NCBI GenBank assembly: GCA_003695605.1
Contig: RFIK01000142.1
Location: forward strand, 1-8,251
From: Chlorobiota bacterium
Lineage (GTDB): Bacteria; Bacteroidota; Ignavibacteria; Kapaibacteriales; NICIL-2
DNA: 8,251 nt
Reading direction: 5' to 3'
Positions within the stretch are counted from its first letter, which is position 1. Every line of letters starts with the position of its first letter. Both the position numbers and the translations under genes were made by a program. Of this stretch, positions 1-6,960 are shown in pieces. A model generated the notes under the pieces. The model worked only from the letters and a program-made list of their open reading frames with translations. It was not told the origin of the DNA and did no database searches.

Positions 1-1
1 G

Positions 2-412
2 CAGCGAGGAGCAGATGTTGTCGTGCTCTGCGGCAAGATCGAAGCAGAGATCGCTACACTTCCGCCCGAGGAACGGGCGTTTTTCCTTGCCGAGCTTGGC
101 ATGGAACGTCCCGCGTTGGAGCGGCTCATCGAACGTGCCTATCGGCTTTTGGGGCTCATCACGTTCTTTACTGCTGGACCGAAAGAAGCGCATGCATGGA
201 CAGTCCGAGCAGGGACACGTGCACCGGAAGCAGCAGGAGTAATTCACTCGGATTTTGAGAAAGGTTTCATCCGAGCAGAGGTTATGAGTTATGCCACTTG
301 GGAGCGGCTTGGATCCGAGCAAGCAGTGCGCGATGCAGGCCTCTATCGCATCGAGGGGCGGGAGTACATCATTGCTGATGGGGACATTATCTATTTCCGC
401 TTCAACGTGTAA
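2..412 (+). CDS. ychF: Redox-regulated ATPase YchF, C-terminal part (5' end outside window)
   Basis: This is the last 136 codons of YchF (Obg-family P-loop protein, hydrolyses ATP in preference to GTP, associates with ribosomes). The frame is open to the left edge and reads ADVVVLCGKIEAEI, the usual end of the catalytic domain and helical insertion; the gene must begin upstream, so the GTG at 23 is internal. The end is the TGS-type (DUF933) domain: LLGLITFFTAGPKEAHAWTV, then GTRAPEAAGVIHSDFEKGFIRAEV, and the very conserved finish DGDIIYFRFNV before TAA. These blocks are diagnostic and I see no alternative. The G-domain motifs lie outside the window and cannot be checked. No hairpin terminator is visible after the stop; the next gene starts 156 nt downstream, after its own candidate promoter. 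It is a housekeeping gene with no evident functional link to the receptor that follows. Confidence 0.95.
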   Translation, partial: QRGADVVVLCGKIEAEIATLPPEERAFFLAELGMERPALERLIERAYRLLGLITFFTAGPKEAHAWTVRAGTRAPEAAGVIHSDFEKGFIRAEVMSYATWERLGSEQAVRDAGLYRIEGREYIIADGDIIYFRFNV

Positions 413-440
413 CGCGAGTGTAAATTTCCCCTCCGTGTTG

Positions 441-448
441 TATGTTTG
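441..448 (+). promoter_or_regulatory. Candidate -7 promoter element (TATGTTTG) upstream of the SusC-like gene
   Basis: The octamer TATGTTTG matches the Bacteroidota sigma-ABfr -7 consensus TAnnTTTG. It lies in the 156-nt gap between ychF and the receptor. No TTTG is found at the expected -33 spacing (about 416-422), so only half of the promoter is matched. Transcription from here would give a leader of roughly 115 nt before the chosen ATG at 569. A weaker alternative, TGTGTTTG at 537-544, has one mismatch and would give a leader of about 20 nt. The rest of the 413-568 gap holds no gene or hairpin that I can support. Confidence 0.4.
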
Positions 449-568
449 TGCAAGGAGGATGGAGGCAGCACCACACCACCACGCGATTTGAGGTATCACG
501 AAAGTCTTCCCATGGGACACTCTCACCCAGAAGAGTTGTGTTTGTCGAACCACTTTCTAGGCATTCGT

Positions 569-1630
569 ATGAAGCCGTTGTTTCGGGTTCTTGGCAGGTG
601 CGCTGCCGTGCTCTCTGCACTTGCCCTTTTGGGCAATGCGTATTCCCTCCATGCGCAGGATGTACGCCGCGTGACGGGCAAAGTCCTCGACGCAGAAACG
701 AAGGAGCCGCTTTTAGGTGCGGTCATCAAAGTCAAGGGCACAAAGGTTGGAACGGTCGTCCGCCGTTCGGATGGTGAATTCTCGATTGATGTGCCGACGA
801 CTTCCTCGCAGATTCTCGTGGTGAGTTTGGTCGGGAAAGTCACCGAAGAAGTCAACGTCGCTGGCCGTGAGAACGTCACGATTTACCTGAAGAACGACGT
901 GCTTGAGCTGCAGAAGGTTGTAGTAACTGCTGTCGGGATCGAGCGGGAAAAGCGATCGTTGGGTTATGCCACCCAAGAAATCAGTGGAACAAGTATTTCG
1001 CAGAACCGCGAGCAGAACTTGGTCAACGCACTTGTTGGGAAAGTTGCAGGTGTTCAAATCAATTCTTCCTCGGGCTCACCGGGGAGCGCTTCGTATATCC
1101 GACTCCGTGGGGTCAACTCGATCTCGTTCAACAATCAACCGGCATTTGTCGTCGATGGCGTTCTTATCGACAATTCTGACTATGCCGCGTTCACGAATGC
1201 ATCGAATGCAGCAGAGGCCAGTAGTGGTAACGCTGTCAACAGTGTTGACCAGGTTTCGCGGATCCTCGATATCAATCCCGATGACATTGAGAGTATCAAC
1301 GTGCTCAAAGGCGCAGCAGCGACATCACTGTATGGGTTAGCACATCGGCAGGGGCGATTGTCATCACAACGAAGAAAGGGCGGCGTGATGGGACAGTCAA
1401 CGTCCAGTATTCTTACAACACTACATTCGATCAAGTCAACAAGCTGCCAGAGCTTCAGAACAAGTACTCTCAGGGGCTCAATGGTCGGTACCAAGGTCCA
1501 CAAACAGGGCAAGGAAGCTCATGGGGTGCGCTCATTGATACCCTCCGCTACGATCCGACGACGCCGAATCCGTGGGACAAAAATGGTACGATCAAGGGGG
1601 TCTCAGACGCACCGAATGGCAAGCCAATAA
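569..1630 (+). CDS. SusC-like receptor, 5' fragment as literally encoded (plug domain plus out-of-frame tail)
   Basis: Read without correction, this frame gives 353 residues. The first 256 are genuine: signal peptide, regulatory-like domain and plug. The last 97, from LAHRQGRLSSQ to MASQ, are out-of-frame translation, rich in Arg, Ser, His and Thr and unlike any barrel sequence. A product with plug and no barrel could not act as a transporter. The frame can be extended upstream to a TTG at 446, but that adds residues without signal-peptide character in front of MKPLF, so 569 is preferred. No convincing Shine-Dalgarno precedes 569, which is common in Bacteroidota. Confidence 0.75.
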   Translation: MKPLFRVLGRCAAVLSALALLGNAYSLHAQDVRRVTGKVLDAETKEPLLGAVIKVKGTKVGTVVRRSDGEFSIDVPTTSSQILVVSLVGKVTEEVNVAGRENVTIYLKNDVLELQKVVVTAVGIEREKRSLGYATQEISGTSISQNREQNLVNALVGKVAGVQINSSSGSPGSASYIRLRGVNSISFNNQPAFVVDGVLIDNSDYAAFTNASNAAEASSGNAVNSVDQVSRILDINPDDIESINVLKGAAATSLYGLAHRQGRLSSQRRKGGVMGQSTSSILTTLHSIKSTSCQSFRTSTLRGSMVGTKVHKQGKEAHGVRSLIPSATIRRRRIRGTKMVRSRGSQTHRMASQ

Positions 1631-1659
1631 CTCCCTACGACAATCCAAAGAACTTCTTT

Positions 1660-3894
1660 GTGACAGGCGGAACGACAACACATAGCCTTACTATTTCCTC
1701 AGGATCAAGCTGGGGTTCATACTATTTCGGGATCAATGATGCTCGAACCACTGGTGTAGTGCCGCTGAGCAATTTCCAACGTACGTCGCTGCGACTCAAC
1801 GGCGATGTCAACCTTCGCAGCGACCTCAAACTCAATGCAGCAGCGCAGTATGTGCGCTCTGGAGGGCGACGGGTGCAAAAAGGCTCGAACATTTCGGGTG
1901 TCATGCTCGGGCTACTGCGGACACCACCGACGTTCGATAATTCGAATGGCTACGGGACCGATGCTATCAATCATCCCGATGCTTACAGCTTCCCTGATGG
2001 CCGCCAGCGTACCTATCGCGGGTACGGAGTCTATGACAATCCATTCTGGACTGTCACGCAAAATGCATATACCGATGCGACCGATCGCTTCATTGGTTCT
2101 GCCCAACTGGATTACTACCCAGAACGTTGGTTCGGTCAAGATGCGATTGGCGATTTTTCAGCAACATTCCGTGTTGGGATGGATCAATATGCAACGCAAG
2201 AAAAGAACATCATTGCGATTAACTCAGCAACCGCTCCTGCCGGGCGTGTTGTTGTCGGTGATGTTCGCAATCGCAACATCAACGCCGATCTCTTACTCAC
2301 GTTCAAGCGGGAAGTGACCAGCGACATCCAAGCACGGCTGACACTTGGGACACAGATTTTCAACAACGATTTCCTCACGACCGGTGTTATCGGTGATCAA
2401 CTGACCGTACCGAAGTTCTACGATATCAGTAACGCTGTCAGCTATACACCCTACGCAAGTAACGGCATACTTCGCCGACTCGGGACGTTCTTCGATGCAC
2501 AGCTCTCCTTCAAGGAAATGCTCTACCTCAACGGAAGCTACCGGGTGGAGCGTTCAACGACGTTACCGAAGGAAAAGAACGCGTTCGGGTATGGCAACAT
2601 CTCGGCGAGTTTTGTCTTCTCCGAACTCTTCAAAGAAGAGGAAAGCATCTTCTCTTTCGGCAAGCTACGTCTCTCGTACGCAACAGTCGGGAGTGATGCG
2701 CCACTCTACGCCTTAACGACACCTTTTACGCGTGCAACGATTAGTGACGGTTGGGTTGCTGCCCCAATCCAATGGCCACTGAACGGGGTACCTGGTTTCA
2801 TCCAATCTGCAACGCTGGGGAACAATAATCTCCGCCCAGAAAAGCGAGAGGAAATCGAGGCTGGACTCGAGTTGAAATTCTTCGAGAACCGTATTGGATT
2901 GGATGTTACCTGGTACCAGACGCGGAACGTTGATCAAATTCTCCAGGTGCCAATTTCCCCAACCACAGGTTTCCCGTTCCAGTTTCTCAATGCAGGAACG
3001 ATGAAAAACAGTGGTATCGAAGCGGTCTTGCATCTTGTCCCATATCGCGACGAGGATTGGAACATCGCGCTCGATGTCAACTTTTCGACTTTCAACAACA
3101 CTGTCGAAACTTTAGCGCCAGGGATACAAACAATCTTTCTGTCAGGGTTTGTCGGTACCTCTGTTCGTGCAGATACAGGGAAGCCCTACGGGCAAATCTA
3201 CGGTCCAGGGTGGAAGCGAGATCCCCAAGGGCGAATCGTGGTTGATGCTAATGGATTGCCAATTGTCGATCCAAACGAGCGTGGATGGGGATCGTTCCTC
3301 CCTGACTGGATTTTGGGTGGAAACTTGACGATCTCGTATGGTGGCCTCTCTCTCAATGCTGTCCTTGATTGGAAGCAGGGAGGCAAGATGTGGAATGGTA
3401 CCAAAGGCGCGCTCGTTTTCTTTGGTACTGCGAAAGTTACTGAGAGTCGTGGTGCACTTAATGGAACATTCGCAGGCGTCACCATACGTGACGGCGTCGT
3501 CGAGGGTGTTGTCGAGCAAGTTGATGATCAAGGGAATGTCACATACGTGCCAAACACGAAAAGACTTCCGAACGGCGCCGATCAAACCTTCTGGCGCACG
3601 CGCGCAAATTCCTTCACCGCAAACAACACAGAGCCGTACGTGGAGGATGCCGGATGGATACGTCTACGCGAAGTCACACTCTCATACCGCATTCCAGGAG
3701 CGGTCACTAATGCGCTCGGTTTCGTCAAAGGACTTGATGTCTTCCTTACTGGAAGGAATCTATTCCTGAGCACGAAGTACACCGGCGTTGACCCCGAAAC
3801 GTCGCTCGTTGGCTCGGTCAATGGCCAAGGGATTGATTACTTCAACAATCCCGGCATTCGCTCCTACGGCTTCGGTATTCGGGCAAATTTCTAA
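1660..3894 (+). CDS. SusC-like receptor, 3' fragment (beta-barrel)
   Basis: This frame carries the barrel. True homology begins upstream of the first available start, at about 1336, with VSTSAGAIVITTKKG. The GTG at 1660 is simply the first in-frame start codon and has no signal peptide behind it, so independent expression would not reach the outer membrane. Typical SusC barrel blocks are visible: RLSYATVGSDAPLYALTTPF (about 2668-2727), LGNNNLRPEKREEIEAGLEL (about 2815-2874), FLNAGTMKNSGIEAVLHLVP (about 2983-3042), and near the end GRNLFLSTKYTGVDPET and NNPGIRSYGFGIRANF. The terminal Phe is the usual outer-membrane insertion signal. There is no stop or further frame change across about 850 codons, which argues against long-standing decay. 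The SusD-like partner starts 13 nt after the stop. Confidence 0.85.
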   Translation: MTGGTTTHSLTISSGSSWGSYYFGINDARTTGVVPLSNFQRTSLRLNGDVNLRSDLKLNAAAQYVRSGGRRVQKGSNISGVMLGLLRTPPTFDNSNGYGTDAINHPDAYSFPDGRQRTYRGYGVYDNPFWTVTQNAYTDATDRFIGSAQLDYYPERWFGQDAIGDFSATFRVGMDQYATQEKNIIAINSATAPAGRVVVGDVRNRNINADLLLTFKREVTSDIQARLTLGTQIFNNDFLTTGVIGDQLTVPKFYDISNAVSYTPYASNGILRRLGTFFDAQLSFKEMLYLNGSYRVERSTTLPKEKNAFGYGNISASFVFSELFKEEESIFSFGKLRLSYATVGSDAPLYALTTPFTRATISDGWVAAPIQWPLNGVPGFIQSATLGNNNLRPEKREEIEAGLELKFFENRIGLDVTWYQTRNVDQILQVPISPTTGFPFQFLNAGTMKNSGIEAVLHLVPYRDEDWNIALDVNFSTFNNTVETLAPGIQTIFLSGFVGTSVRADTGKPYGQIYGPGWKRDPQGRIVVDANGLPIVDPNERGWGSFLPDWILGGNLTISYGGLSLNAVLDWKQGGKMWNGTKGALVFFGTAKVTESRGALNGTFAGVTIRDGVVEGVVEQVDDQGNVTYVPNTKRLPNGADQTFWRTRANSFTANNTEPYVEDAGWIRLREVTLSYRIPGAVTNALGFVKGLDVFLTGRNLFLSTKYTGVDPETSLVGSVNGQGIDYFNNPGIRSYGFGIRANF

Positions 3895-3895
3895 C

Positions 3896-3900
3896 GGAGG
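3896..3900 (+). promoter_or_regulatory. Ribosome binding site GGAGG deciding the SusD-like start
   Basis: GGAGG lies directly after the receptor stop codon. Two in-frame ATGs follow, at 3902 and 3908. The spacing is 1 nt to the first and 7 nt to the second, so 3908 is the better start. It is the only clear Shine-Dalgarno in front of any gene in the window. Confidence 0.7.
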
Positions 3901-3907
3901 AATGACA

Positions 3908-5314
3908 ATGTTGAACACTTTCACGAAATCAGCCATGAATGCGATTACAAAGTCCGTTGTGTTCTCTCTGAGCGTGGGATTGATCGCCCTCCTTCCTGGG
4001 TGCGATCGGTGGGTGGATACATCACTCAACGTCAATCCCAACAATCCTGCTGACGTCTCGCTCAATTTGCTCCTACCGGCTGTCGAAGGTTCCCTCGCAT
4101 GGCAGCACGGGAGTGATCCGAGTCGCTTTGCCAGTCTTTACACCCAACATCATAGCGGAGTGGATCGGCAGCATCTGGGCTACTACGCAGACTACTCGCT
4201 TGGCGAAGGGGACATTGACAATTACTGGCAGAATATCTACCGCATCATGGGGAATTGCAACACGCTCATCAAGAAGGCAGATGCGCAGCAGTCTCCACAC
4301 TACGCCGGCATTGCTCGTATCTTGATGGCCTACTCGATAGGGCTTGTGACCGATGGATTCGGAGATGTGCCATTCTCCGAAGCGTTCCAGGGGCAGGCTA
4401 ATACCCACCCGAAATTTGACCAGCAGCAGCTGATTTACCTCACCATTGGTCGCTTGCTCGACACCGCGTTGCAGAATCTCAATGCAGCGCAGTCCGTTTT
4501 CAAACCGGGTGCAGATGACTATTTCTACGGCGGAGATCTCGCCAAGTGGAAAAAGGCTGCGTATGCACTGAAAGCACGCTACGCCATTCACCTAACAAAG
4601 CGCGATGCTGCGAACGCTGCTGCAGCAGCACTTTCGTTCTTACCAAACGCCTTTGCGGACAATTCCGATGATCTGGTCATGCGCTTTGGCACATCAGTAA
4701 CCAACGCTAACCCGCTCTACGGCTTCGACCAGGACCGTCATGACATCCGTATCGCTCCATTCTTTGCACGATTGCTCAATCGCTTGCAAGACCCTCGACG
4801 GCCAATGATTGGAGCGACCCCAAAACGGCCAACTGACTCCATCCCCAATGATGATGAACTGGGGTCATTCTACGCGTCAATCAACTCGCCCGTCGTTCTG
4901 CTCTCGTATGCCGAGCAGAAGTTCATCGAGGCGGAAGCGAAGTTCCGCACCGGTGATCTCAGTGGTGCCAAGACTGCCTATCAAGATGCGATCCGTGCTT
5001 CAATGCAGTGGTTCGGCGTTGCAGATGCGGATGTCGCTACATACCTGGCCAATCCTGACGTTGTACCTTCTGGTGACATCACACTCGCGCACATCATGAC
5101 CCAAAAGTACATCGCGCTCTACACCCAATTCGAATCATGGACGGATTGGCGGCGAACGGATATACCTACATTGACACCACTCACGGGCAATCGAATTCCG
5201 CGCCGATTCCCATTACCGCAATCTGAACGGCTCTTCAACAAGCAGAATATTCCGCCGGGCTCGACAAGCGCCGATTGGAAGTTTACACCCATGTGGTGGG
5301 ATCAGGGGCCGTAG
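3908..5314 (+). CDS. SusD/RagB-family nutrient-binding outer-membrane lipoprotein
   Basis: This encodes a surface lipoprotein of 468 residues that would cap the SusC-like barrel and capture its substrate. A signal peptide ends in a lipobox-like LLPGC with the acceptor cysteine at residue 32, followed by DRWVDTSLNVNPNNP, a typical SusD beginning. Family blocks include YWQNIYRIMGNCNTLIKKA, the conserved DGFGDVPFSEAF (149-160), KWKKAAYALKARYAIHL, a TPR-like IEAEAKFRTGDLSGAKTAYQ, and the C-terminal QKYIALYTQFESWTDWRRT (399-417) with IPRRFPLP (430-437). The last blocks resemble the SusD-like group 2 families (PF12771 type) more than Bacteroides SusD itself. It lies 13 nt after the receptor stop and before a strong terminator, so the two are probably co-transcribed. 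Unlike its partner it is intact. The substrate cannot be read from the sequence; no glycosidase, sulfatase or peptidase gene is visible nearby. Confidence 0.93.
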   Translation: MLNTFTKSAMNAITKSVVFSLSVGLIALLPGCDRWVDTSLNVNPNNPADVSLNLLLPAVEGSLAWQHGSDPSRFASLYTQHHSGVDRQHLGYYADYSLGEGDIDNYWQNIYRIMGNCNTLIKKADAQQSPHYAGIARILMAYSIGLVTDGFGDVPFSEAFQGQANTHPKFDQQQLIYLTIGRLLDTALQNLNAAQSVFKPGADDYFYGGDLAKWKKAAYALKARYAIHLTKRDAANAAAAALSFLPNAFADNSDDLVMRFGTSVTNANPLYGFDQDRHDIRIAPFFARLLNRLQDPRRPMIGATPKRPTDSIPNDDELGSFYASINSPVVLLSYAEQKFIEAEAKFRTGDLSGAKTAYQDAIRASMQWFGVADADVATYLANPDVVPSGDITLAHIMTQKYIALYTQFESWTDWRRTDIPTLTPLTGNRIPRRFPLPQSERLFNKQNIPPGSTSADWKFTPMWWDQGP

Positions 5315-5342
5315 TATCGCCGCGAGTCCATTTTCTTACTTC

Positions 5343-5378
5343 GAAGCCTCTGTTCGAGGAACAGAGGCTTCTTTTTTT
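5343..5378 (+). terminator. Strong rho-independent terminator closing the susCD unit
   Basis: A perfect 13-bp inverted repeat (GAAGCCTCTGTTC at 5343-5355 and GAACAGAGGCTTC at 5359-5371) flanks the loop GAG and is followed immediately by seven T residues (5372-5378). It starts 28 nt after the SusD-like stop. No matching A-tract precedes the stem, so it should act only on the + strand. It lies 88 nt ahead of the next gene's start and separates the two transcription units. Confidence 0.93.
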
Positions 5379-5431
5379 CTGGCACCGCTCCATGCTCGGG
5401 CACATCCGACGATGTCGAGTAAGGCTACTGG

Positions 5432-5439
5432 TAAATTTG
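5432..5439 (+). promoter_or_regulatory. Candidate -7 promoter element (TAAATTTG) for the nucleotidyltransferase-permease unit
   Basis: TAAATTTG is a full match to the Bacteroidota -7 consensus TAnnTTTG. It is placed after the terminator and 27 nt before the ATG at 5467, which would leave a leader of about 20 nt. No TTTG is present at the expected -33 position (about 5407-5413), so the match is to the -7 half only. The position between a terminator and a gene makes it more believable than a chance hit. Confidence 0.5.
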
Positions 5440-5466
5440 CGGGAAGGTTACGTACTCTGCATTTCA

Positions 5467-6957
5467 ATGACATTTCCACTCGACGACCCGATTGTCCTCA
5501 AGTTACAACGATTGGCACGACGGCATAGCGTCCGGCTCTACCTTGTCGGTGGCTACGTGCGCGATCGGCTCTTGGGCAGAGCCCGCACCGATATTGACTG
5601 CACTGTTCTGGGAGATGCACTCACGTTCGCAGAGAAAGTAGCCAAACACTTCCGATCGAAAGCGGTCATCTACGAACGCTTCCGTACGGCGATGGTGCCG
5701 ATTGGGGACTATCACCTGGAATTTGTTGGCACCCGCAAGGAAATCTACGATGAGTATTCTCGCAAGCCGATCACCAGCGATGGTACGCTCGAAGATGACA
5801 TCTTCCGCAGAGACTTTACCGTCAATGCGCTCGCTGTGCCGCTTGTCGGGCCGGAGGCTGGCACGATCCTCGACTTAACCGGCGGCCTTGCCGATCTTGA
5901 CCGCCGCCTGCTGCGGACACCGCGCCCACCGTTAGAGACATTCCACGAAGATCCGCTCCGCATGGTTCGAGCAGCGCGCTTTGCAGCGCAGCTCAATTTC
6001 CGTATCGCAGAGGATGCATTCGATGCAATCAAGCAGATGGTTGAACGAATCACGATCGTCTCCCAAGAACGAATCACCGATGAGCTGCTCAAACTCCTTG
6101 CTGCGCCAAAGCCAAGCATCGGCTTTATCATCCTCCATAAAACTGGGCTGCTCCGCTACATCTTCCCTGAGCTCGACCGCCTTGCGGGAGTAGAGCTTGC
6201 GGCCGATGGGGAACGCCGCTATGCACACAAGGATGTGTTCTTCCACACAATGAAAGTGCTCGATAACGTCGCTGCCGCCAGCGATAACCTCTGGCTGCGG
6301 TTTGCAACGCTCGTGCATGACATCGCCAAGCCGAAGACGAAAAAGTTCATACCAGGTATTGGCTGGACCTTCCACGGTCACGAAGAACGCGGTGCACGCT
6401 GGCAAGAGCGGATCTTTCGTCGGCTCAAGTTGCCGCTGGAGCATCTTCGGTACGTTGAAACGCTCGTCAGACTCCACCAACGTCCGATGGCGCTCGTGGA
6501 CGAAGGGGTCACTGATTCTGCACTCCGACGCTTAGCCGTTCAAGCAGGCCCGTGGCTCGATGATCTTTTTACGCTCTGCCGGGCTGATATCACCACGCAG
6601 AACCAACACCGTGCTGAGCAGTACCTTGCAAACTACGACATCGTCTATCGAAAAATCGAACAGGTGCGCGAGCGAGACCGCTTAGCAGCGTTCCAATCTC
6701 CAGTGCGTGGGGAAGAAATCATGCAGATTTTTGGATTGTCCCCCTCGCCTGCGGTTGGCGCTATCAAACATACGCTCGAACAGGCAATTCTCGACGGCAT
6801 CATTCCCAACACCTACGATGACGCCAAGCGGTATTTGCTCGAGAATCGCCAGCTGTTTGAACAAATTGCACAGCAAGCGAATGCGCGTTTCCAACATCGC
6901 CACAAGCCCGGTCCTCCGAGCGGTAATTTCGCCGCAGTTCAATCCACGGAATCGTAG
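5467..6957 (+). CDS. cca: HD-domain CCA tRNA nucleotidyltransferase (class II, poly(A) polymerase-like family)
   Basis: This 496-residue protein belongs to the class II nucleotidyltransferases that add or repair the 3' CCA of tRNA; some relatives make poly(A) tails. The nucleotidyltransferase head has LVGGYVRDRLLG (26-37), the metal-binding TDID with D42 and D44, and RRDFTVNALA (114-123). The nucleotide-selecting block EDPLRMVRAARFAA (161-174) and the neck SQERITDELLKLL follow. A C-terminal HD domain shows HKD (254-256), HD at 284-285 and FHGHE (302-306), and may give phosphohydrolase activity. I do not see the GRRF-type block that marks bacterial poly(A) polymerases, so CCA addition is favoured; this is inference from motifs. 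The ATG at 5467 is chosen because an upstream extension of the frame runs through the terminator, and homology begins just after 5467. No clear Shine-Dalgarno is seen. The permease gene starts 3 nt after the stop. Confidence 0.88.
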   Translation: MTFPLDDPIVLKLQRLARRHSVRLYLVGGYVRDRLLGRARTDIDCTVLGDALTFAEKVAKHFRSKAVIYERFRTAMVPIGDYHLEFVGTRKEIYDEYSRKPITSDGTLEDDIFRRDFTVNALAVPLVGPEAGTILDLTGGLADLDRRLLRTPRPPLETFHEDPLRMVRAARFAAQLNFRIAEDAFDAIKQMVERITIVSQERITDELLKLLAAPKPSIGFIILHKTGLLRYIFPELDRLAGVELAADGERRYAHKDVFFHTMKVLDNVAAASDNLWLRFATLVHDIAKPKTKKFIPGIGWTFHGHEERGARWQERIFRRLKLPLEHLRYVETLVRLHQRPMALVDEGVTDSALRRLAVQAGPWLDDLFTLCRADITTQNQHRAEQYLANYDIVYRKIEQVRERDRLAAFQSPVRGEEIMQIFGLSPSPAVGAIKHTLEQAILDGIIPNTYDDAKRYLLENRQLFEQIAQQANARFQHRHKPGPPSGNFAAVQSTES

Positions 6958-6960
6958 TGC

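Larger units (their letters stand above)
569..3894 (+). pseudogene. SusC/RagA-family TonB-dependent outer-membrane receptor, interrupted by one frameshift
   Basis: This is a complete SusC-type receptor spread over two frames. The family imports glycans, peptides or other nutrients across the outer membrane using TonB energy, with a SusD lid. The ATG at 569 is chosen because a signal peptide follows directly: MKPLFRVLGR, a hydrophobic run, and likely cleavage after SLHA (residue 29). An in-frame ATG at 512 would place 19 polar residues in front of it. Then come a carboxypeptidase-regulatory-like domain (about 34-110, VTGKVLDAETKEPLLGA), the SusC signature VVVTAVGIEREKRSLGYATQ (117-136), and the plug (RLRGVNS at 178-184, VVDG at 194-197, INVLKGAAATSLYG ending at 256). 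Here the frame changes: LYG is followed by a run-on in frame, whereas the expected AGAIVITTKKG lies in the -1 frame. The beta-barrel then runs unbroken to a terminal phenylalanine (GIRANF). Restoring one base gives about 1108 residues, normal for the family. The cause could be a recent mutation or a sequencing or assembly error; I cannot tell which. Confidence 0.88.

Noticed and set aside
452..491. Possible leader peptide MEAAPHHHAI with AAGGAGG in front (three His codons, attenuator-like)
   Set aside because: The AAGGAGG ends directly at the ATG with no spacing, so it cannot serve as its ribosome binding site. If the 441-448 box is used, transcription would start within or beside that motif. 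Three His codons without a terminator/antiterminator fold are not enough.
1330..1345. Programmed -1 ribosomal frameshifting as the reason for the frame change in the SusC-like gene
   Set aside because: The junction reads TAT GGG TTA in the incoming frame and contains no X XXY YYZ slippery heptamer. No strong downstream hairpin is evident, and this family has no known use of recoding. A one-base loss in the G run explains it more simply.
1360..1630. The 97-residue tail of the 5' receptor fragment as a novel domain
   Set aside because: It is out-of-frame translation over barrel-coding DNA; the -1 frame of the same bases gives a normal SusC sequence (TTKKGRRDGTVNVQYSYN).
3902..3904. ATG at 3902 as the SusD-like start
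   Set aside because: It lies only 1 nt after GGAGG; the ATG at 3908 has a 7-nt spacing and keeps the whole signal peptide.
5407..5417. Small inverted repeat CGAC-GAT-GTCG upstream of the TAAATTTG box, as an operator
   Set aside because: The arms are only 4 bp and such repeats are frequent by chance; no second copy or extension supports a binding site.
5275..5466. Upstream extension of the nucleotidyltransferase frame to 5275
   Set aside because: It would overlap the end of the SusD-like gene and translate through the terminator hairpin; family homology begins just after the ATG at 5467.
5932..6480. Long open frame on the - strand (182 codons), and a similar one at 4073-4591
   Set aside because: Both lie fully opposite well-supported genes, have no recognisable domains, and are expected by-products of codon bias in this composition.
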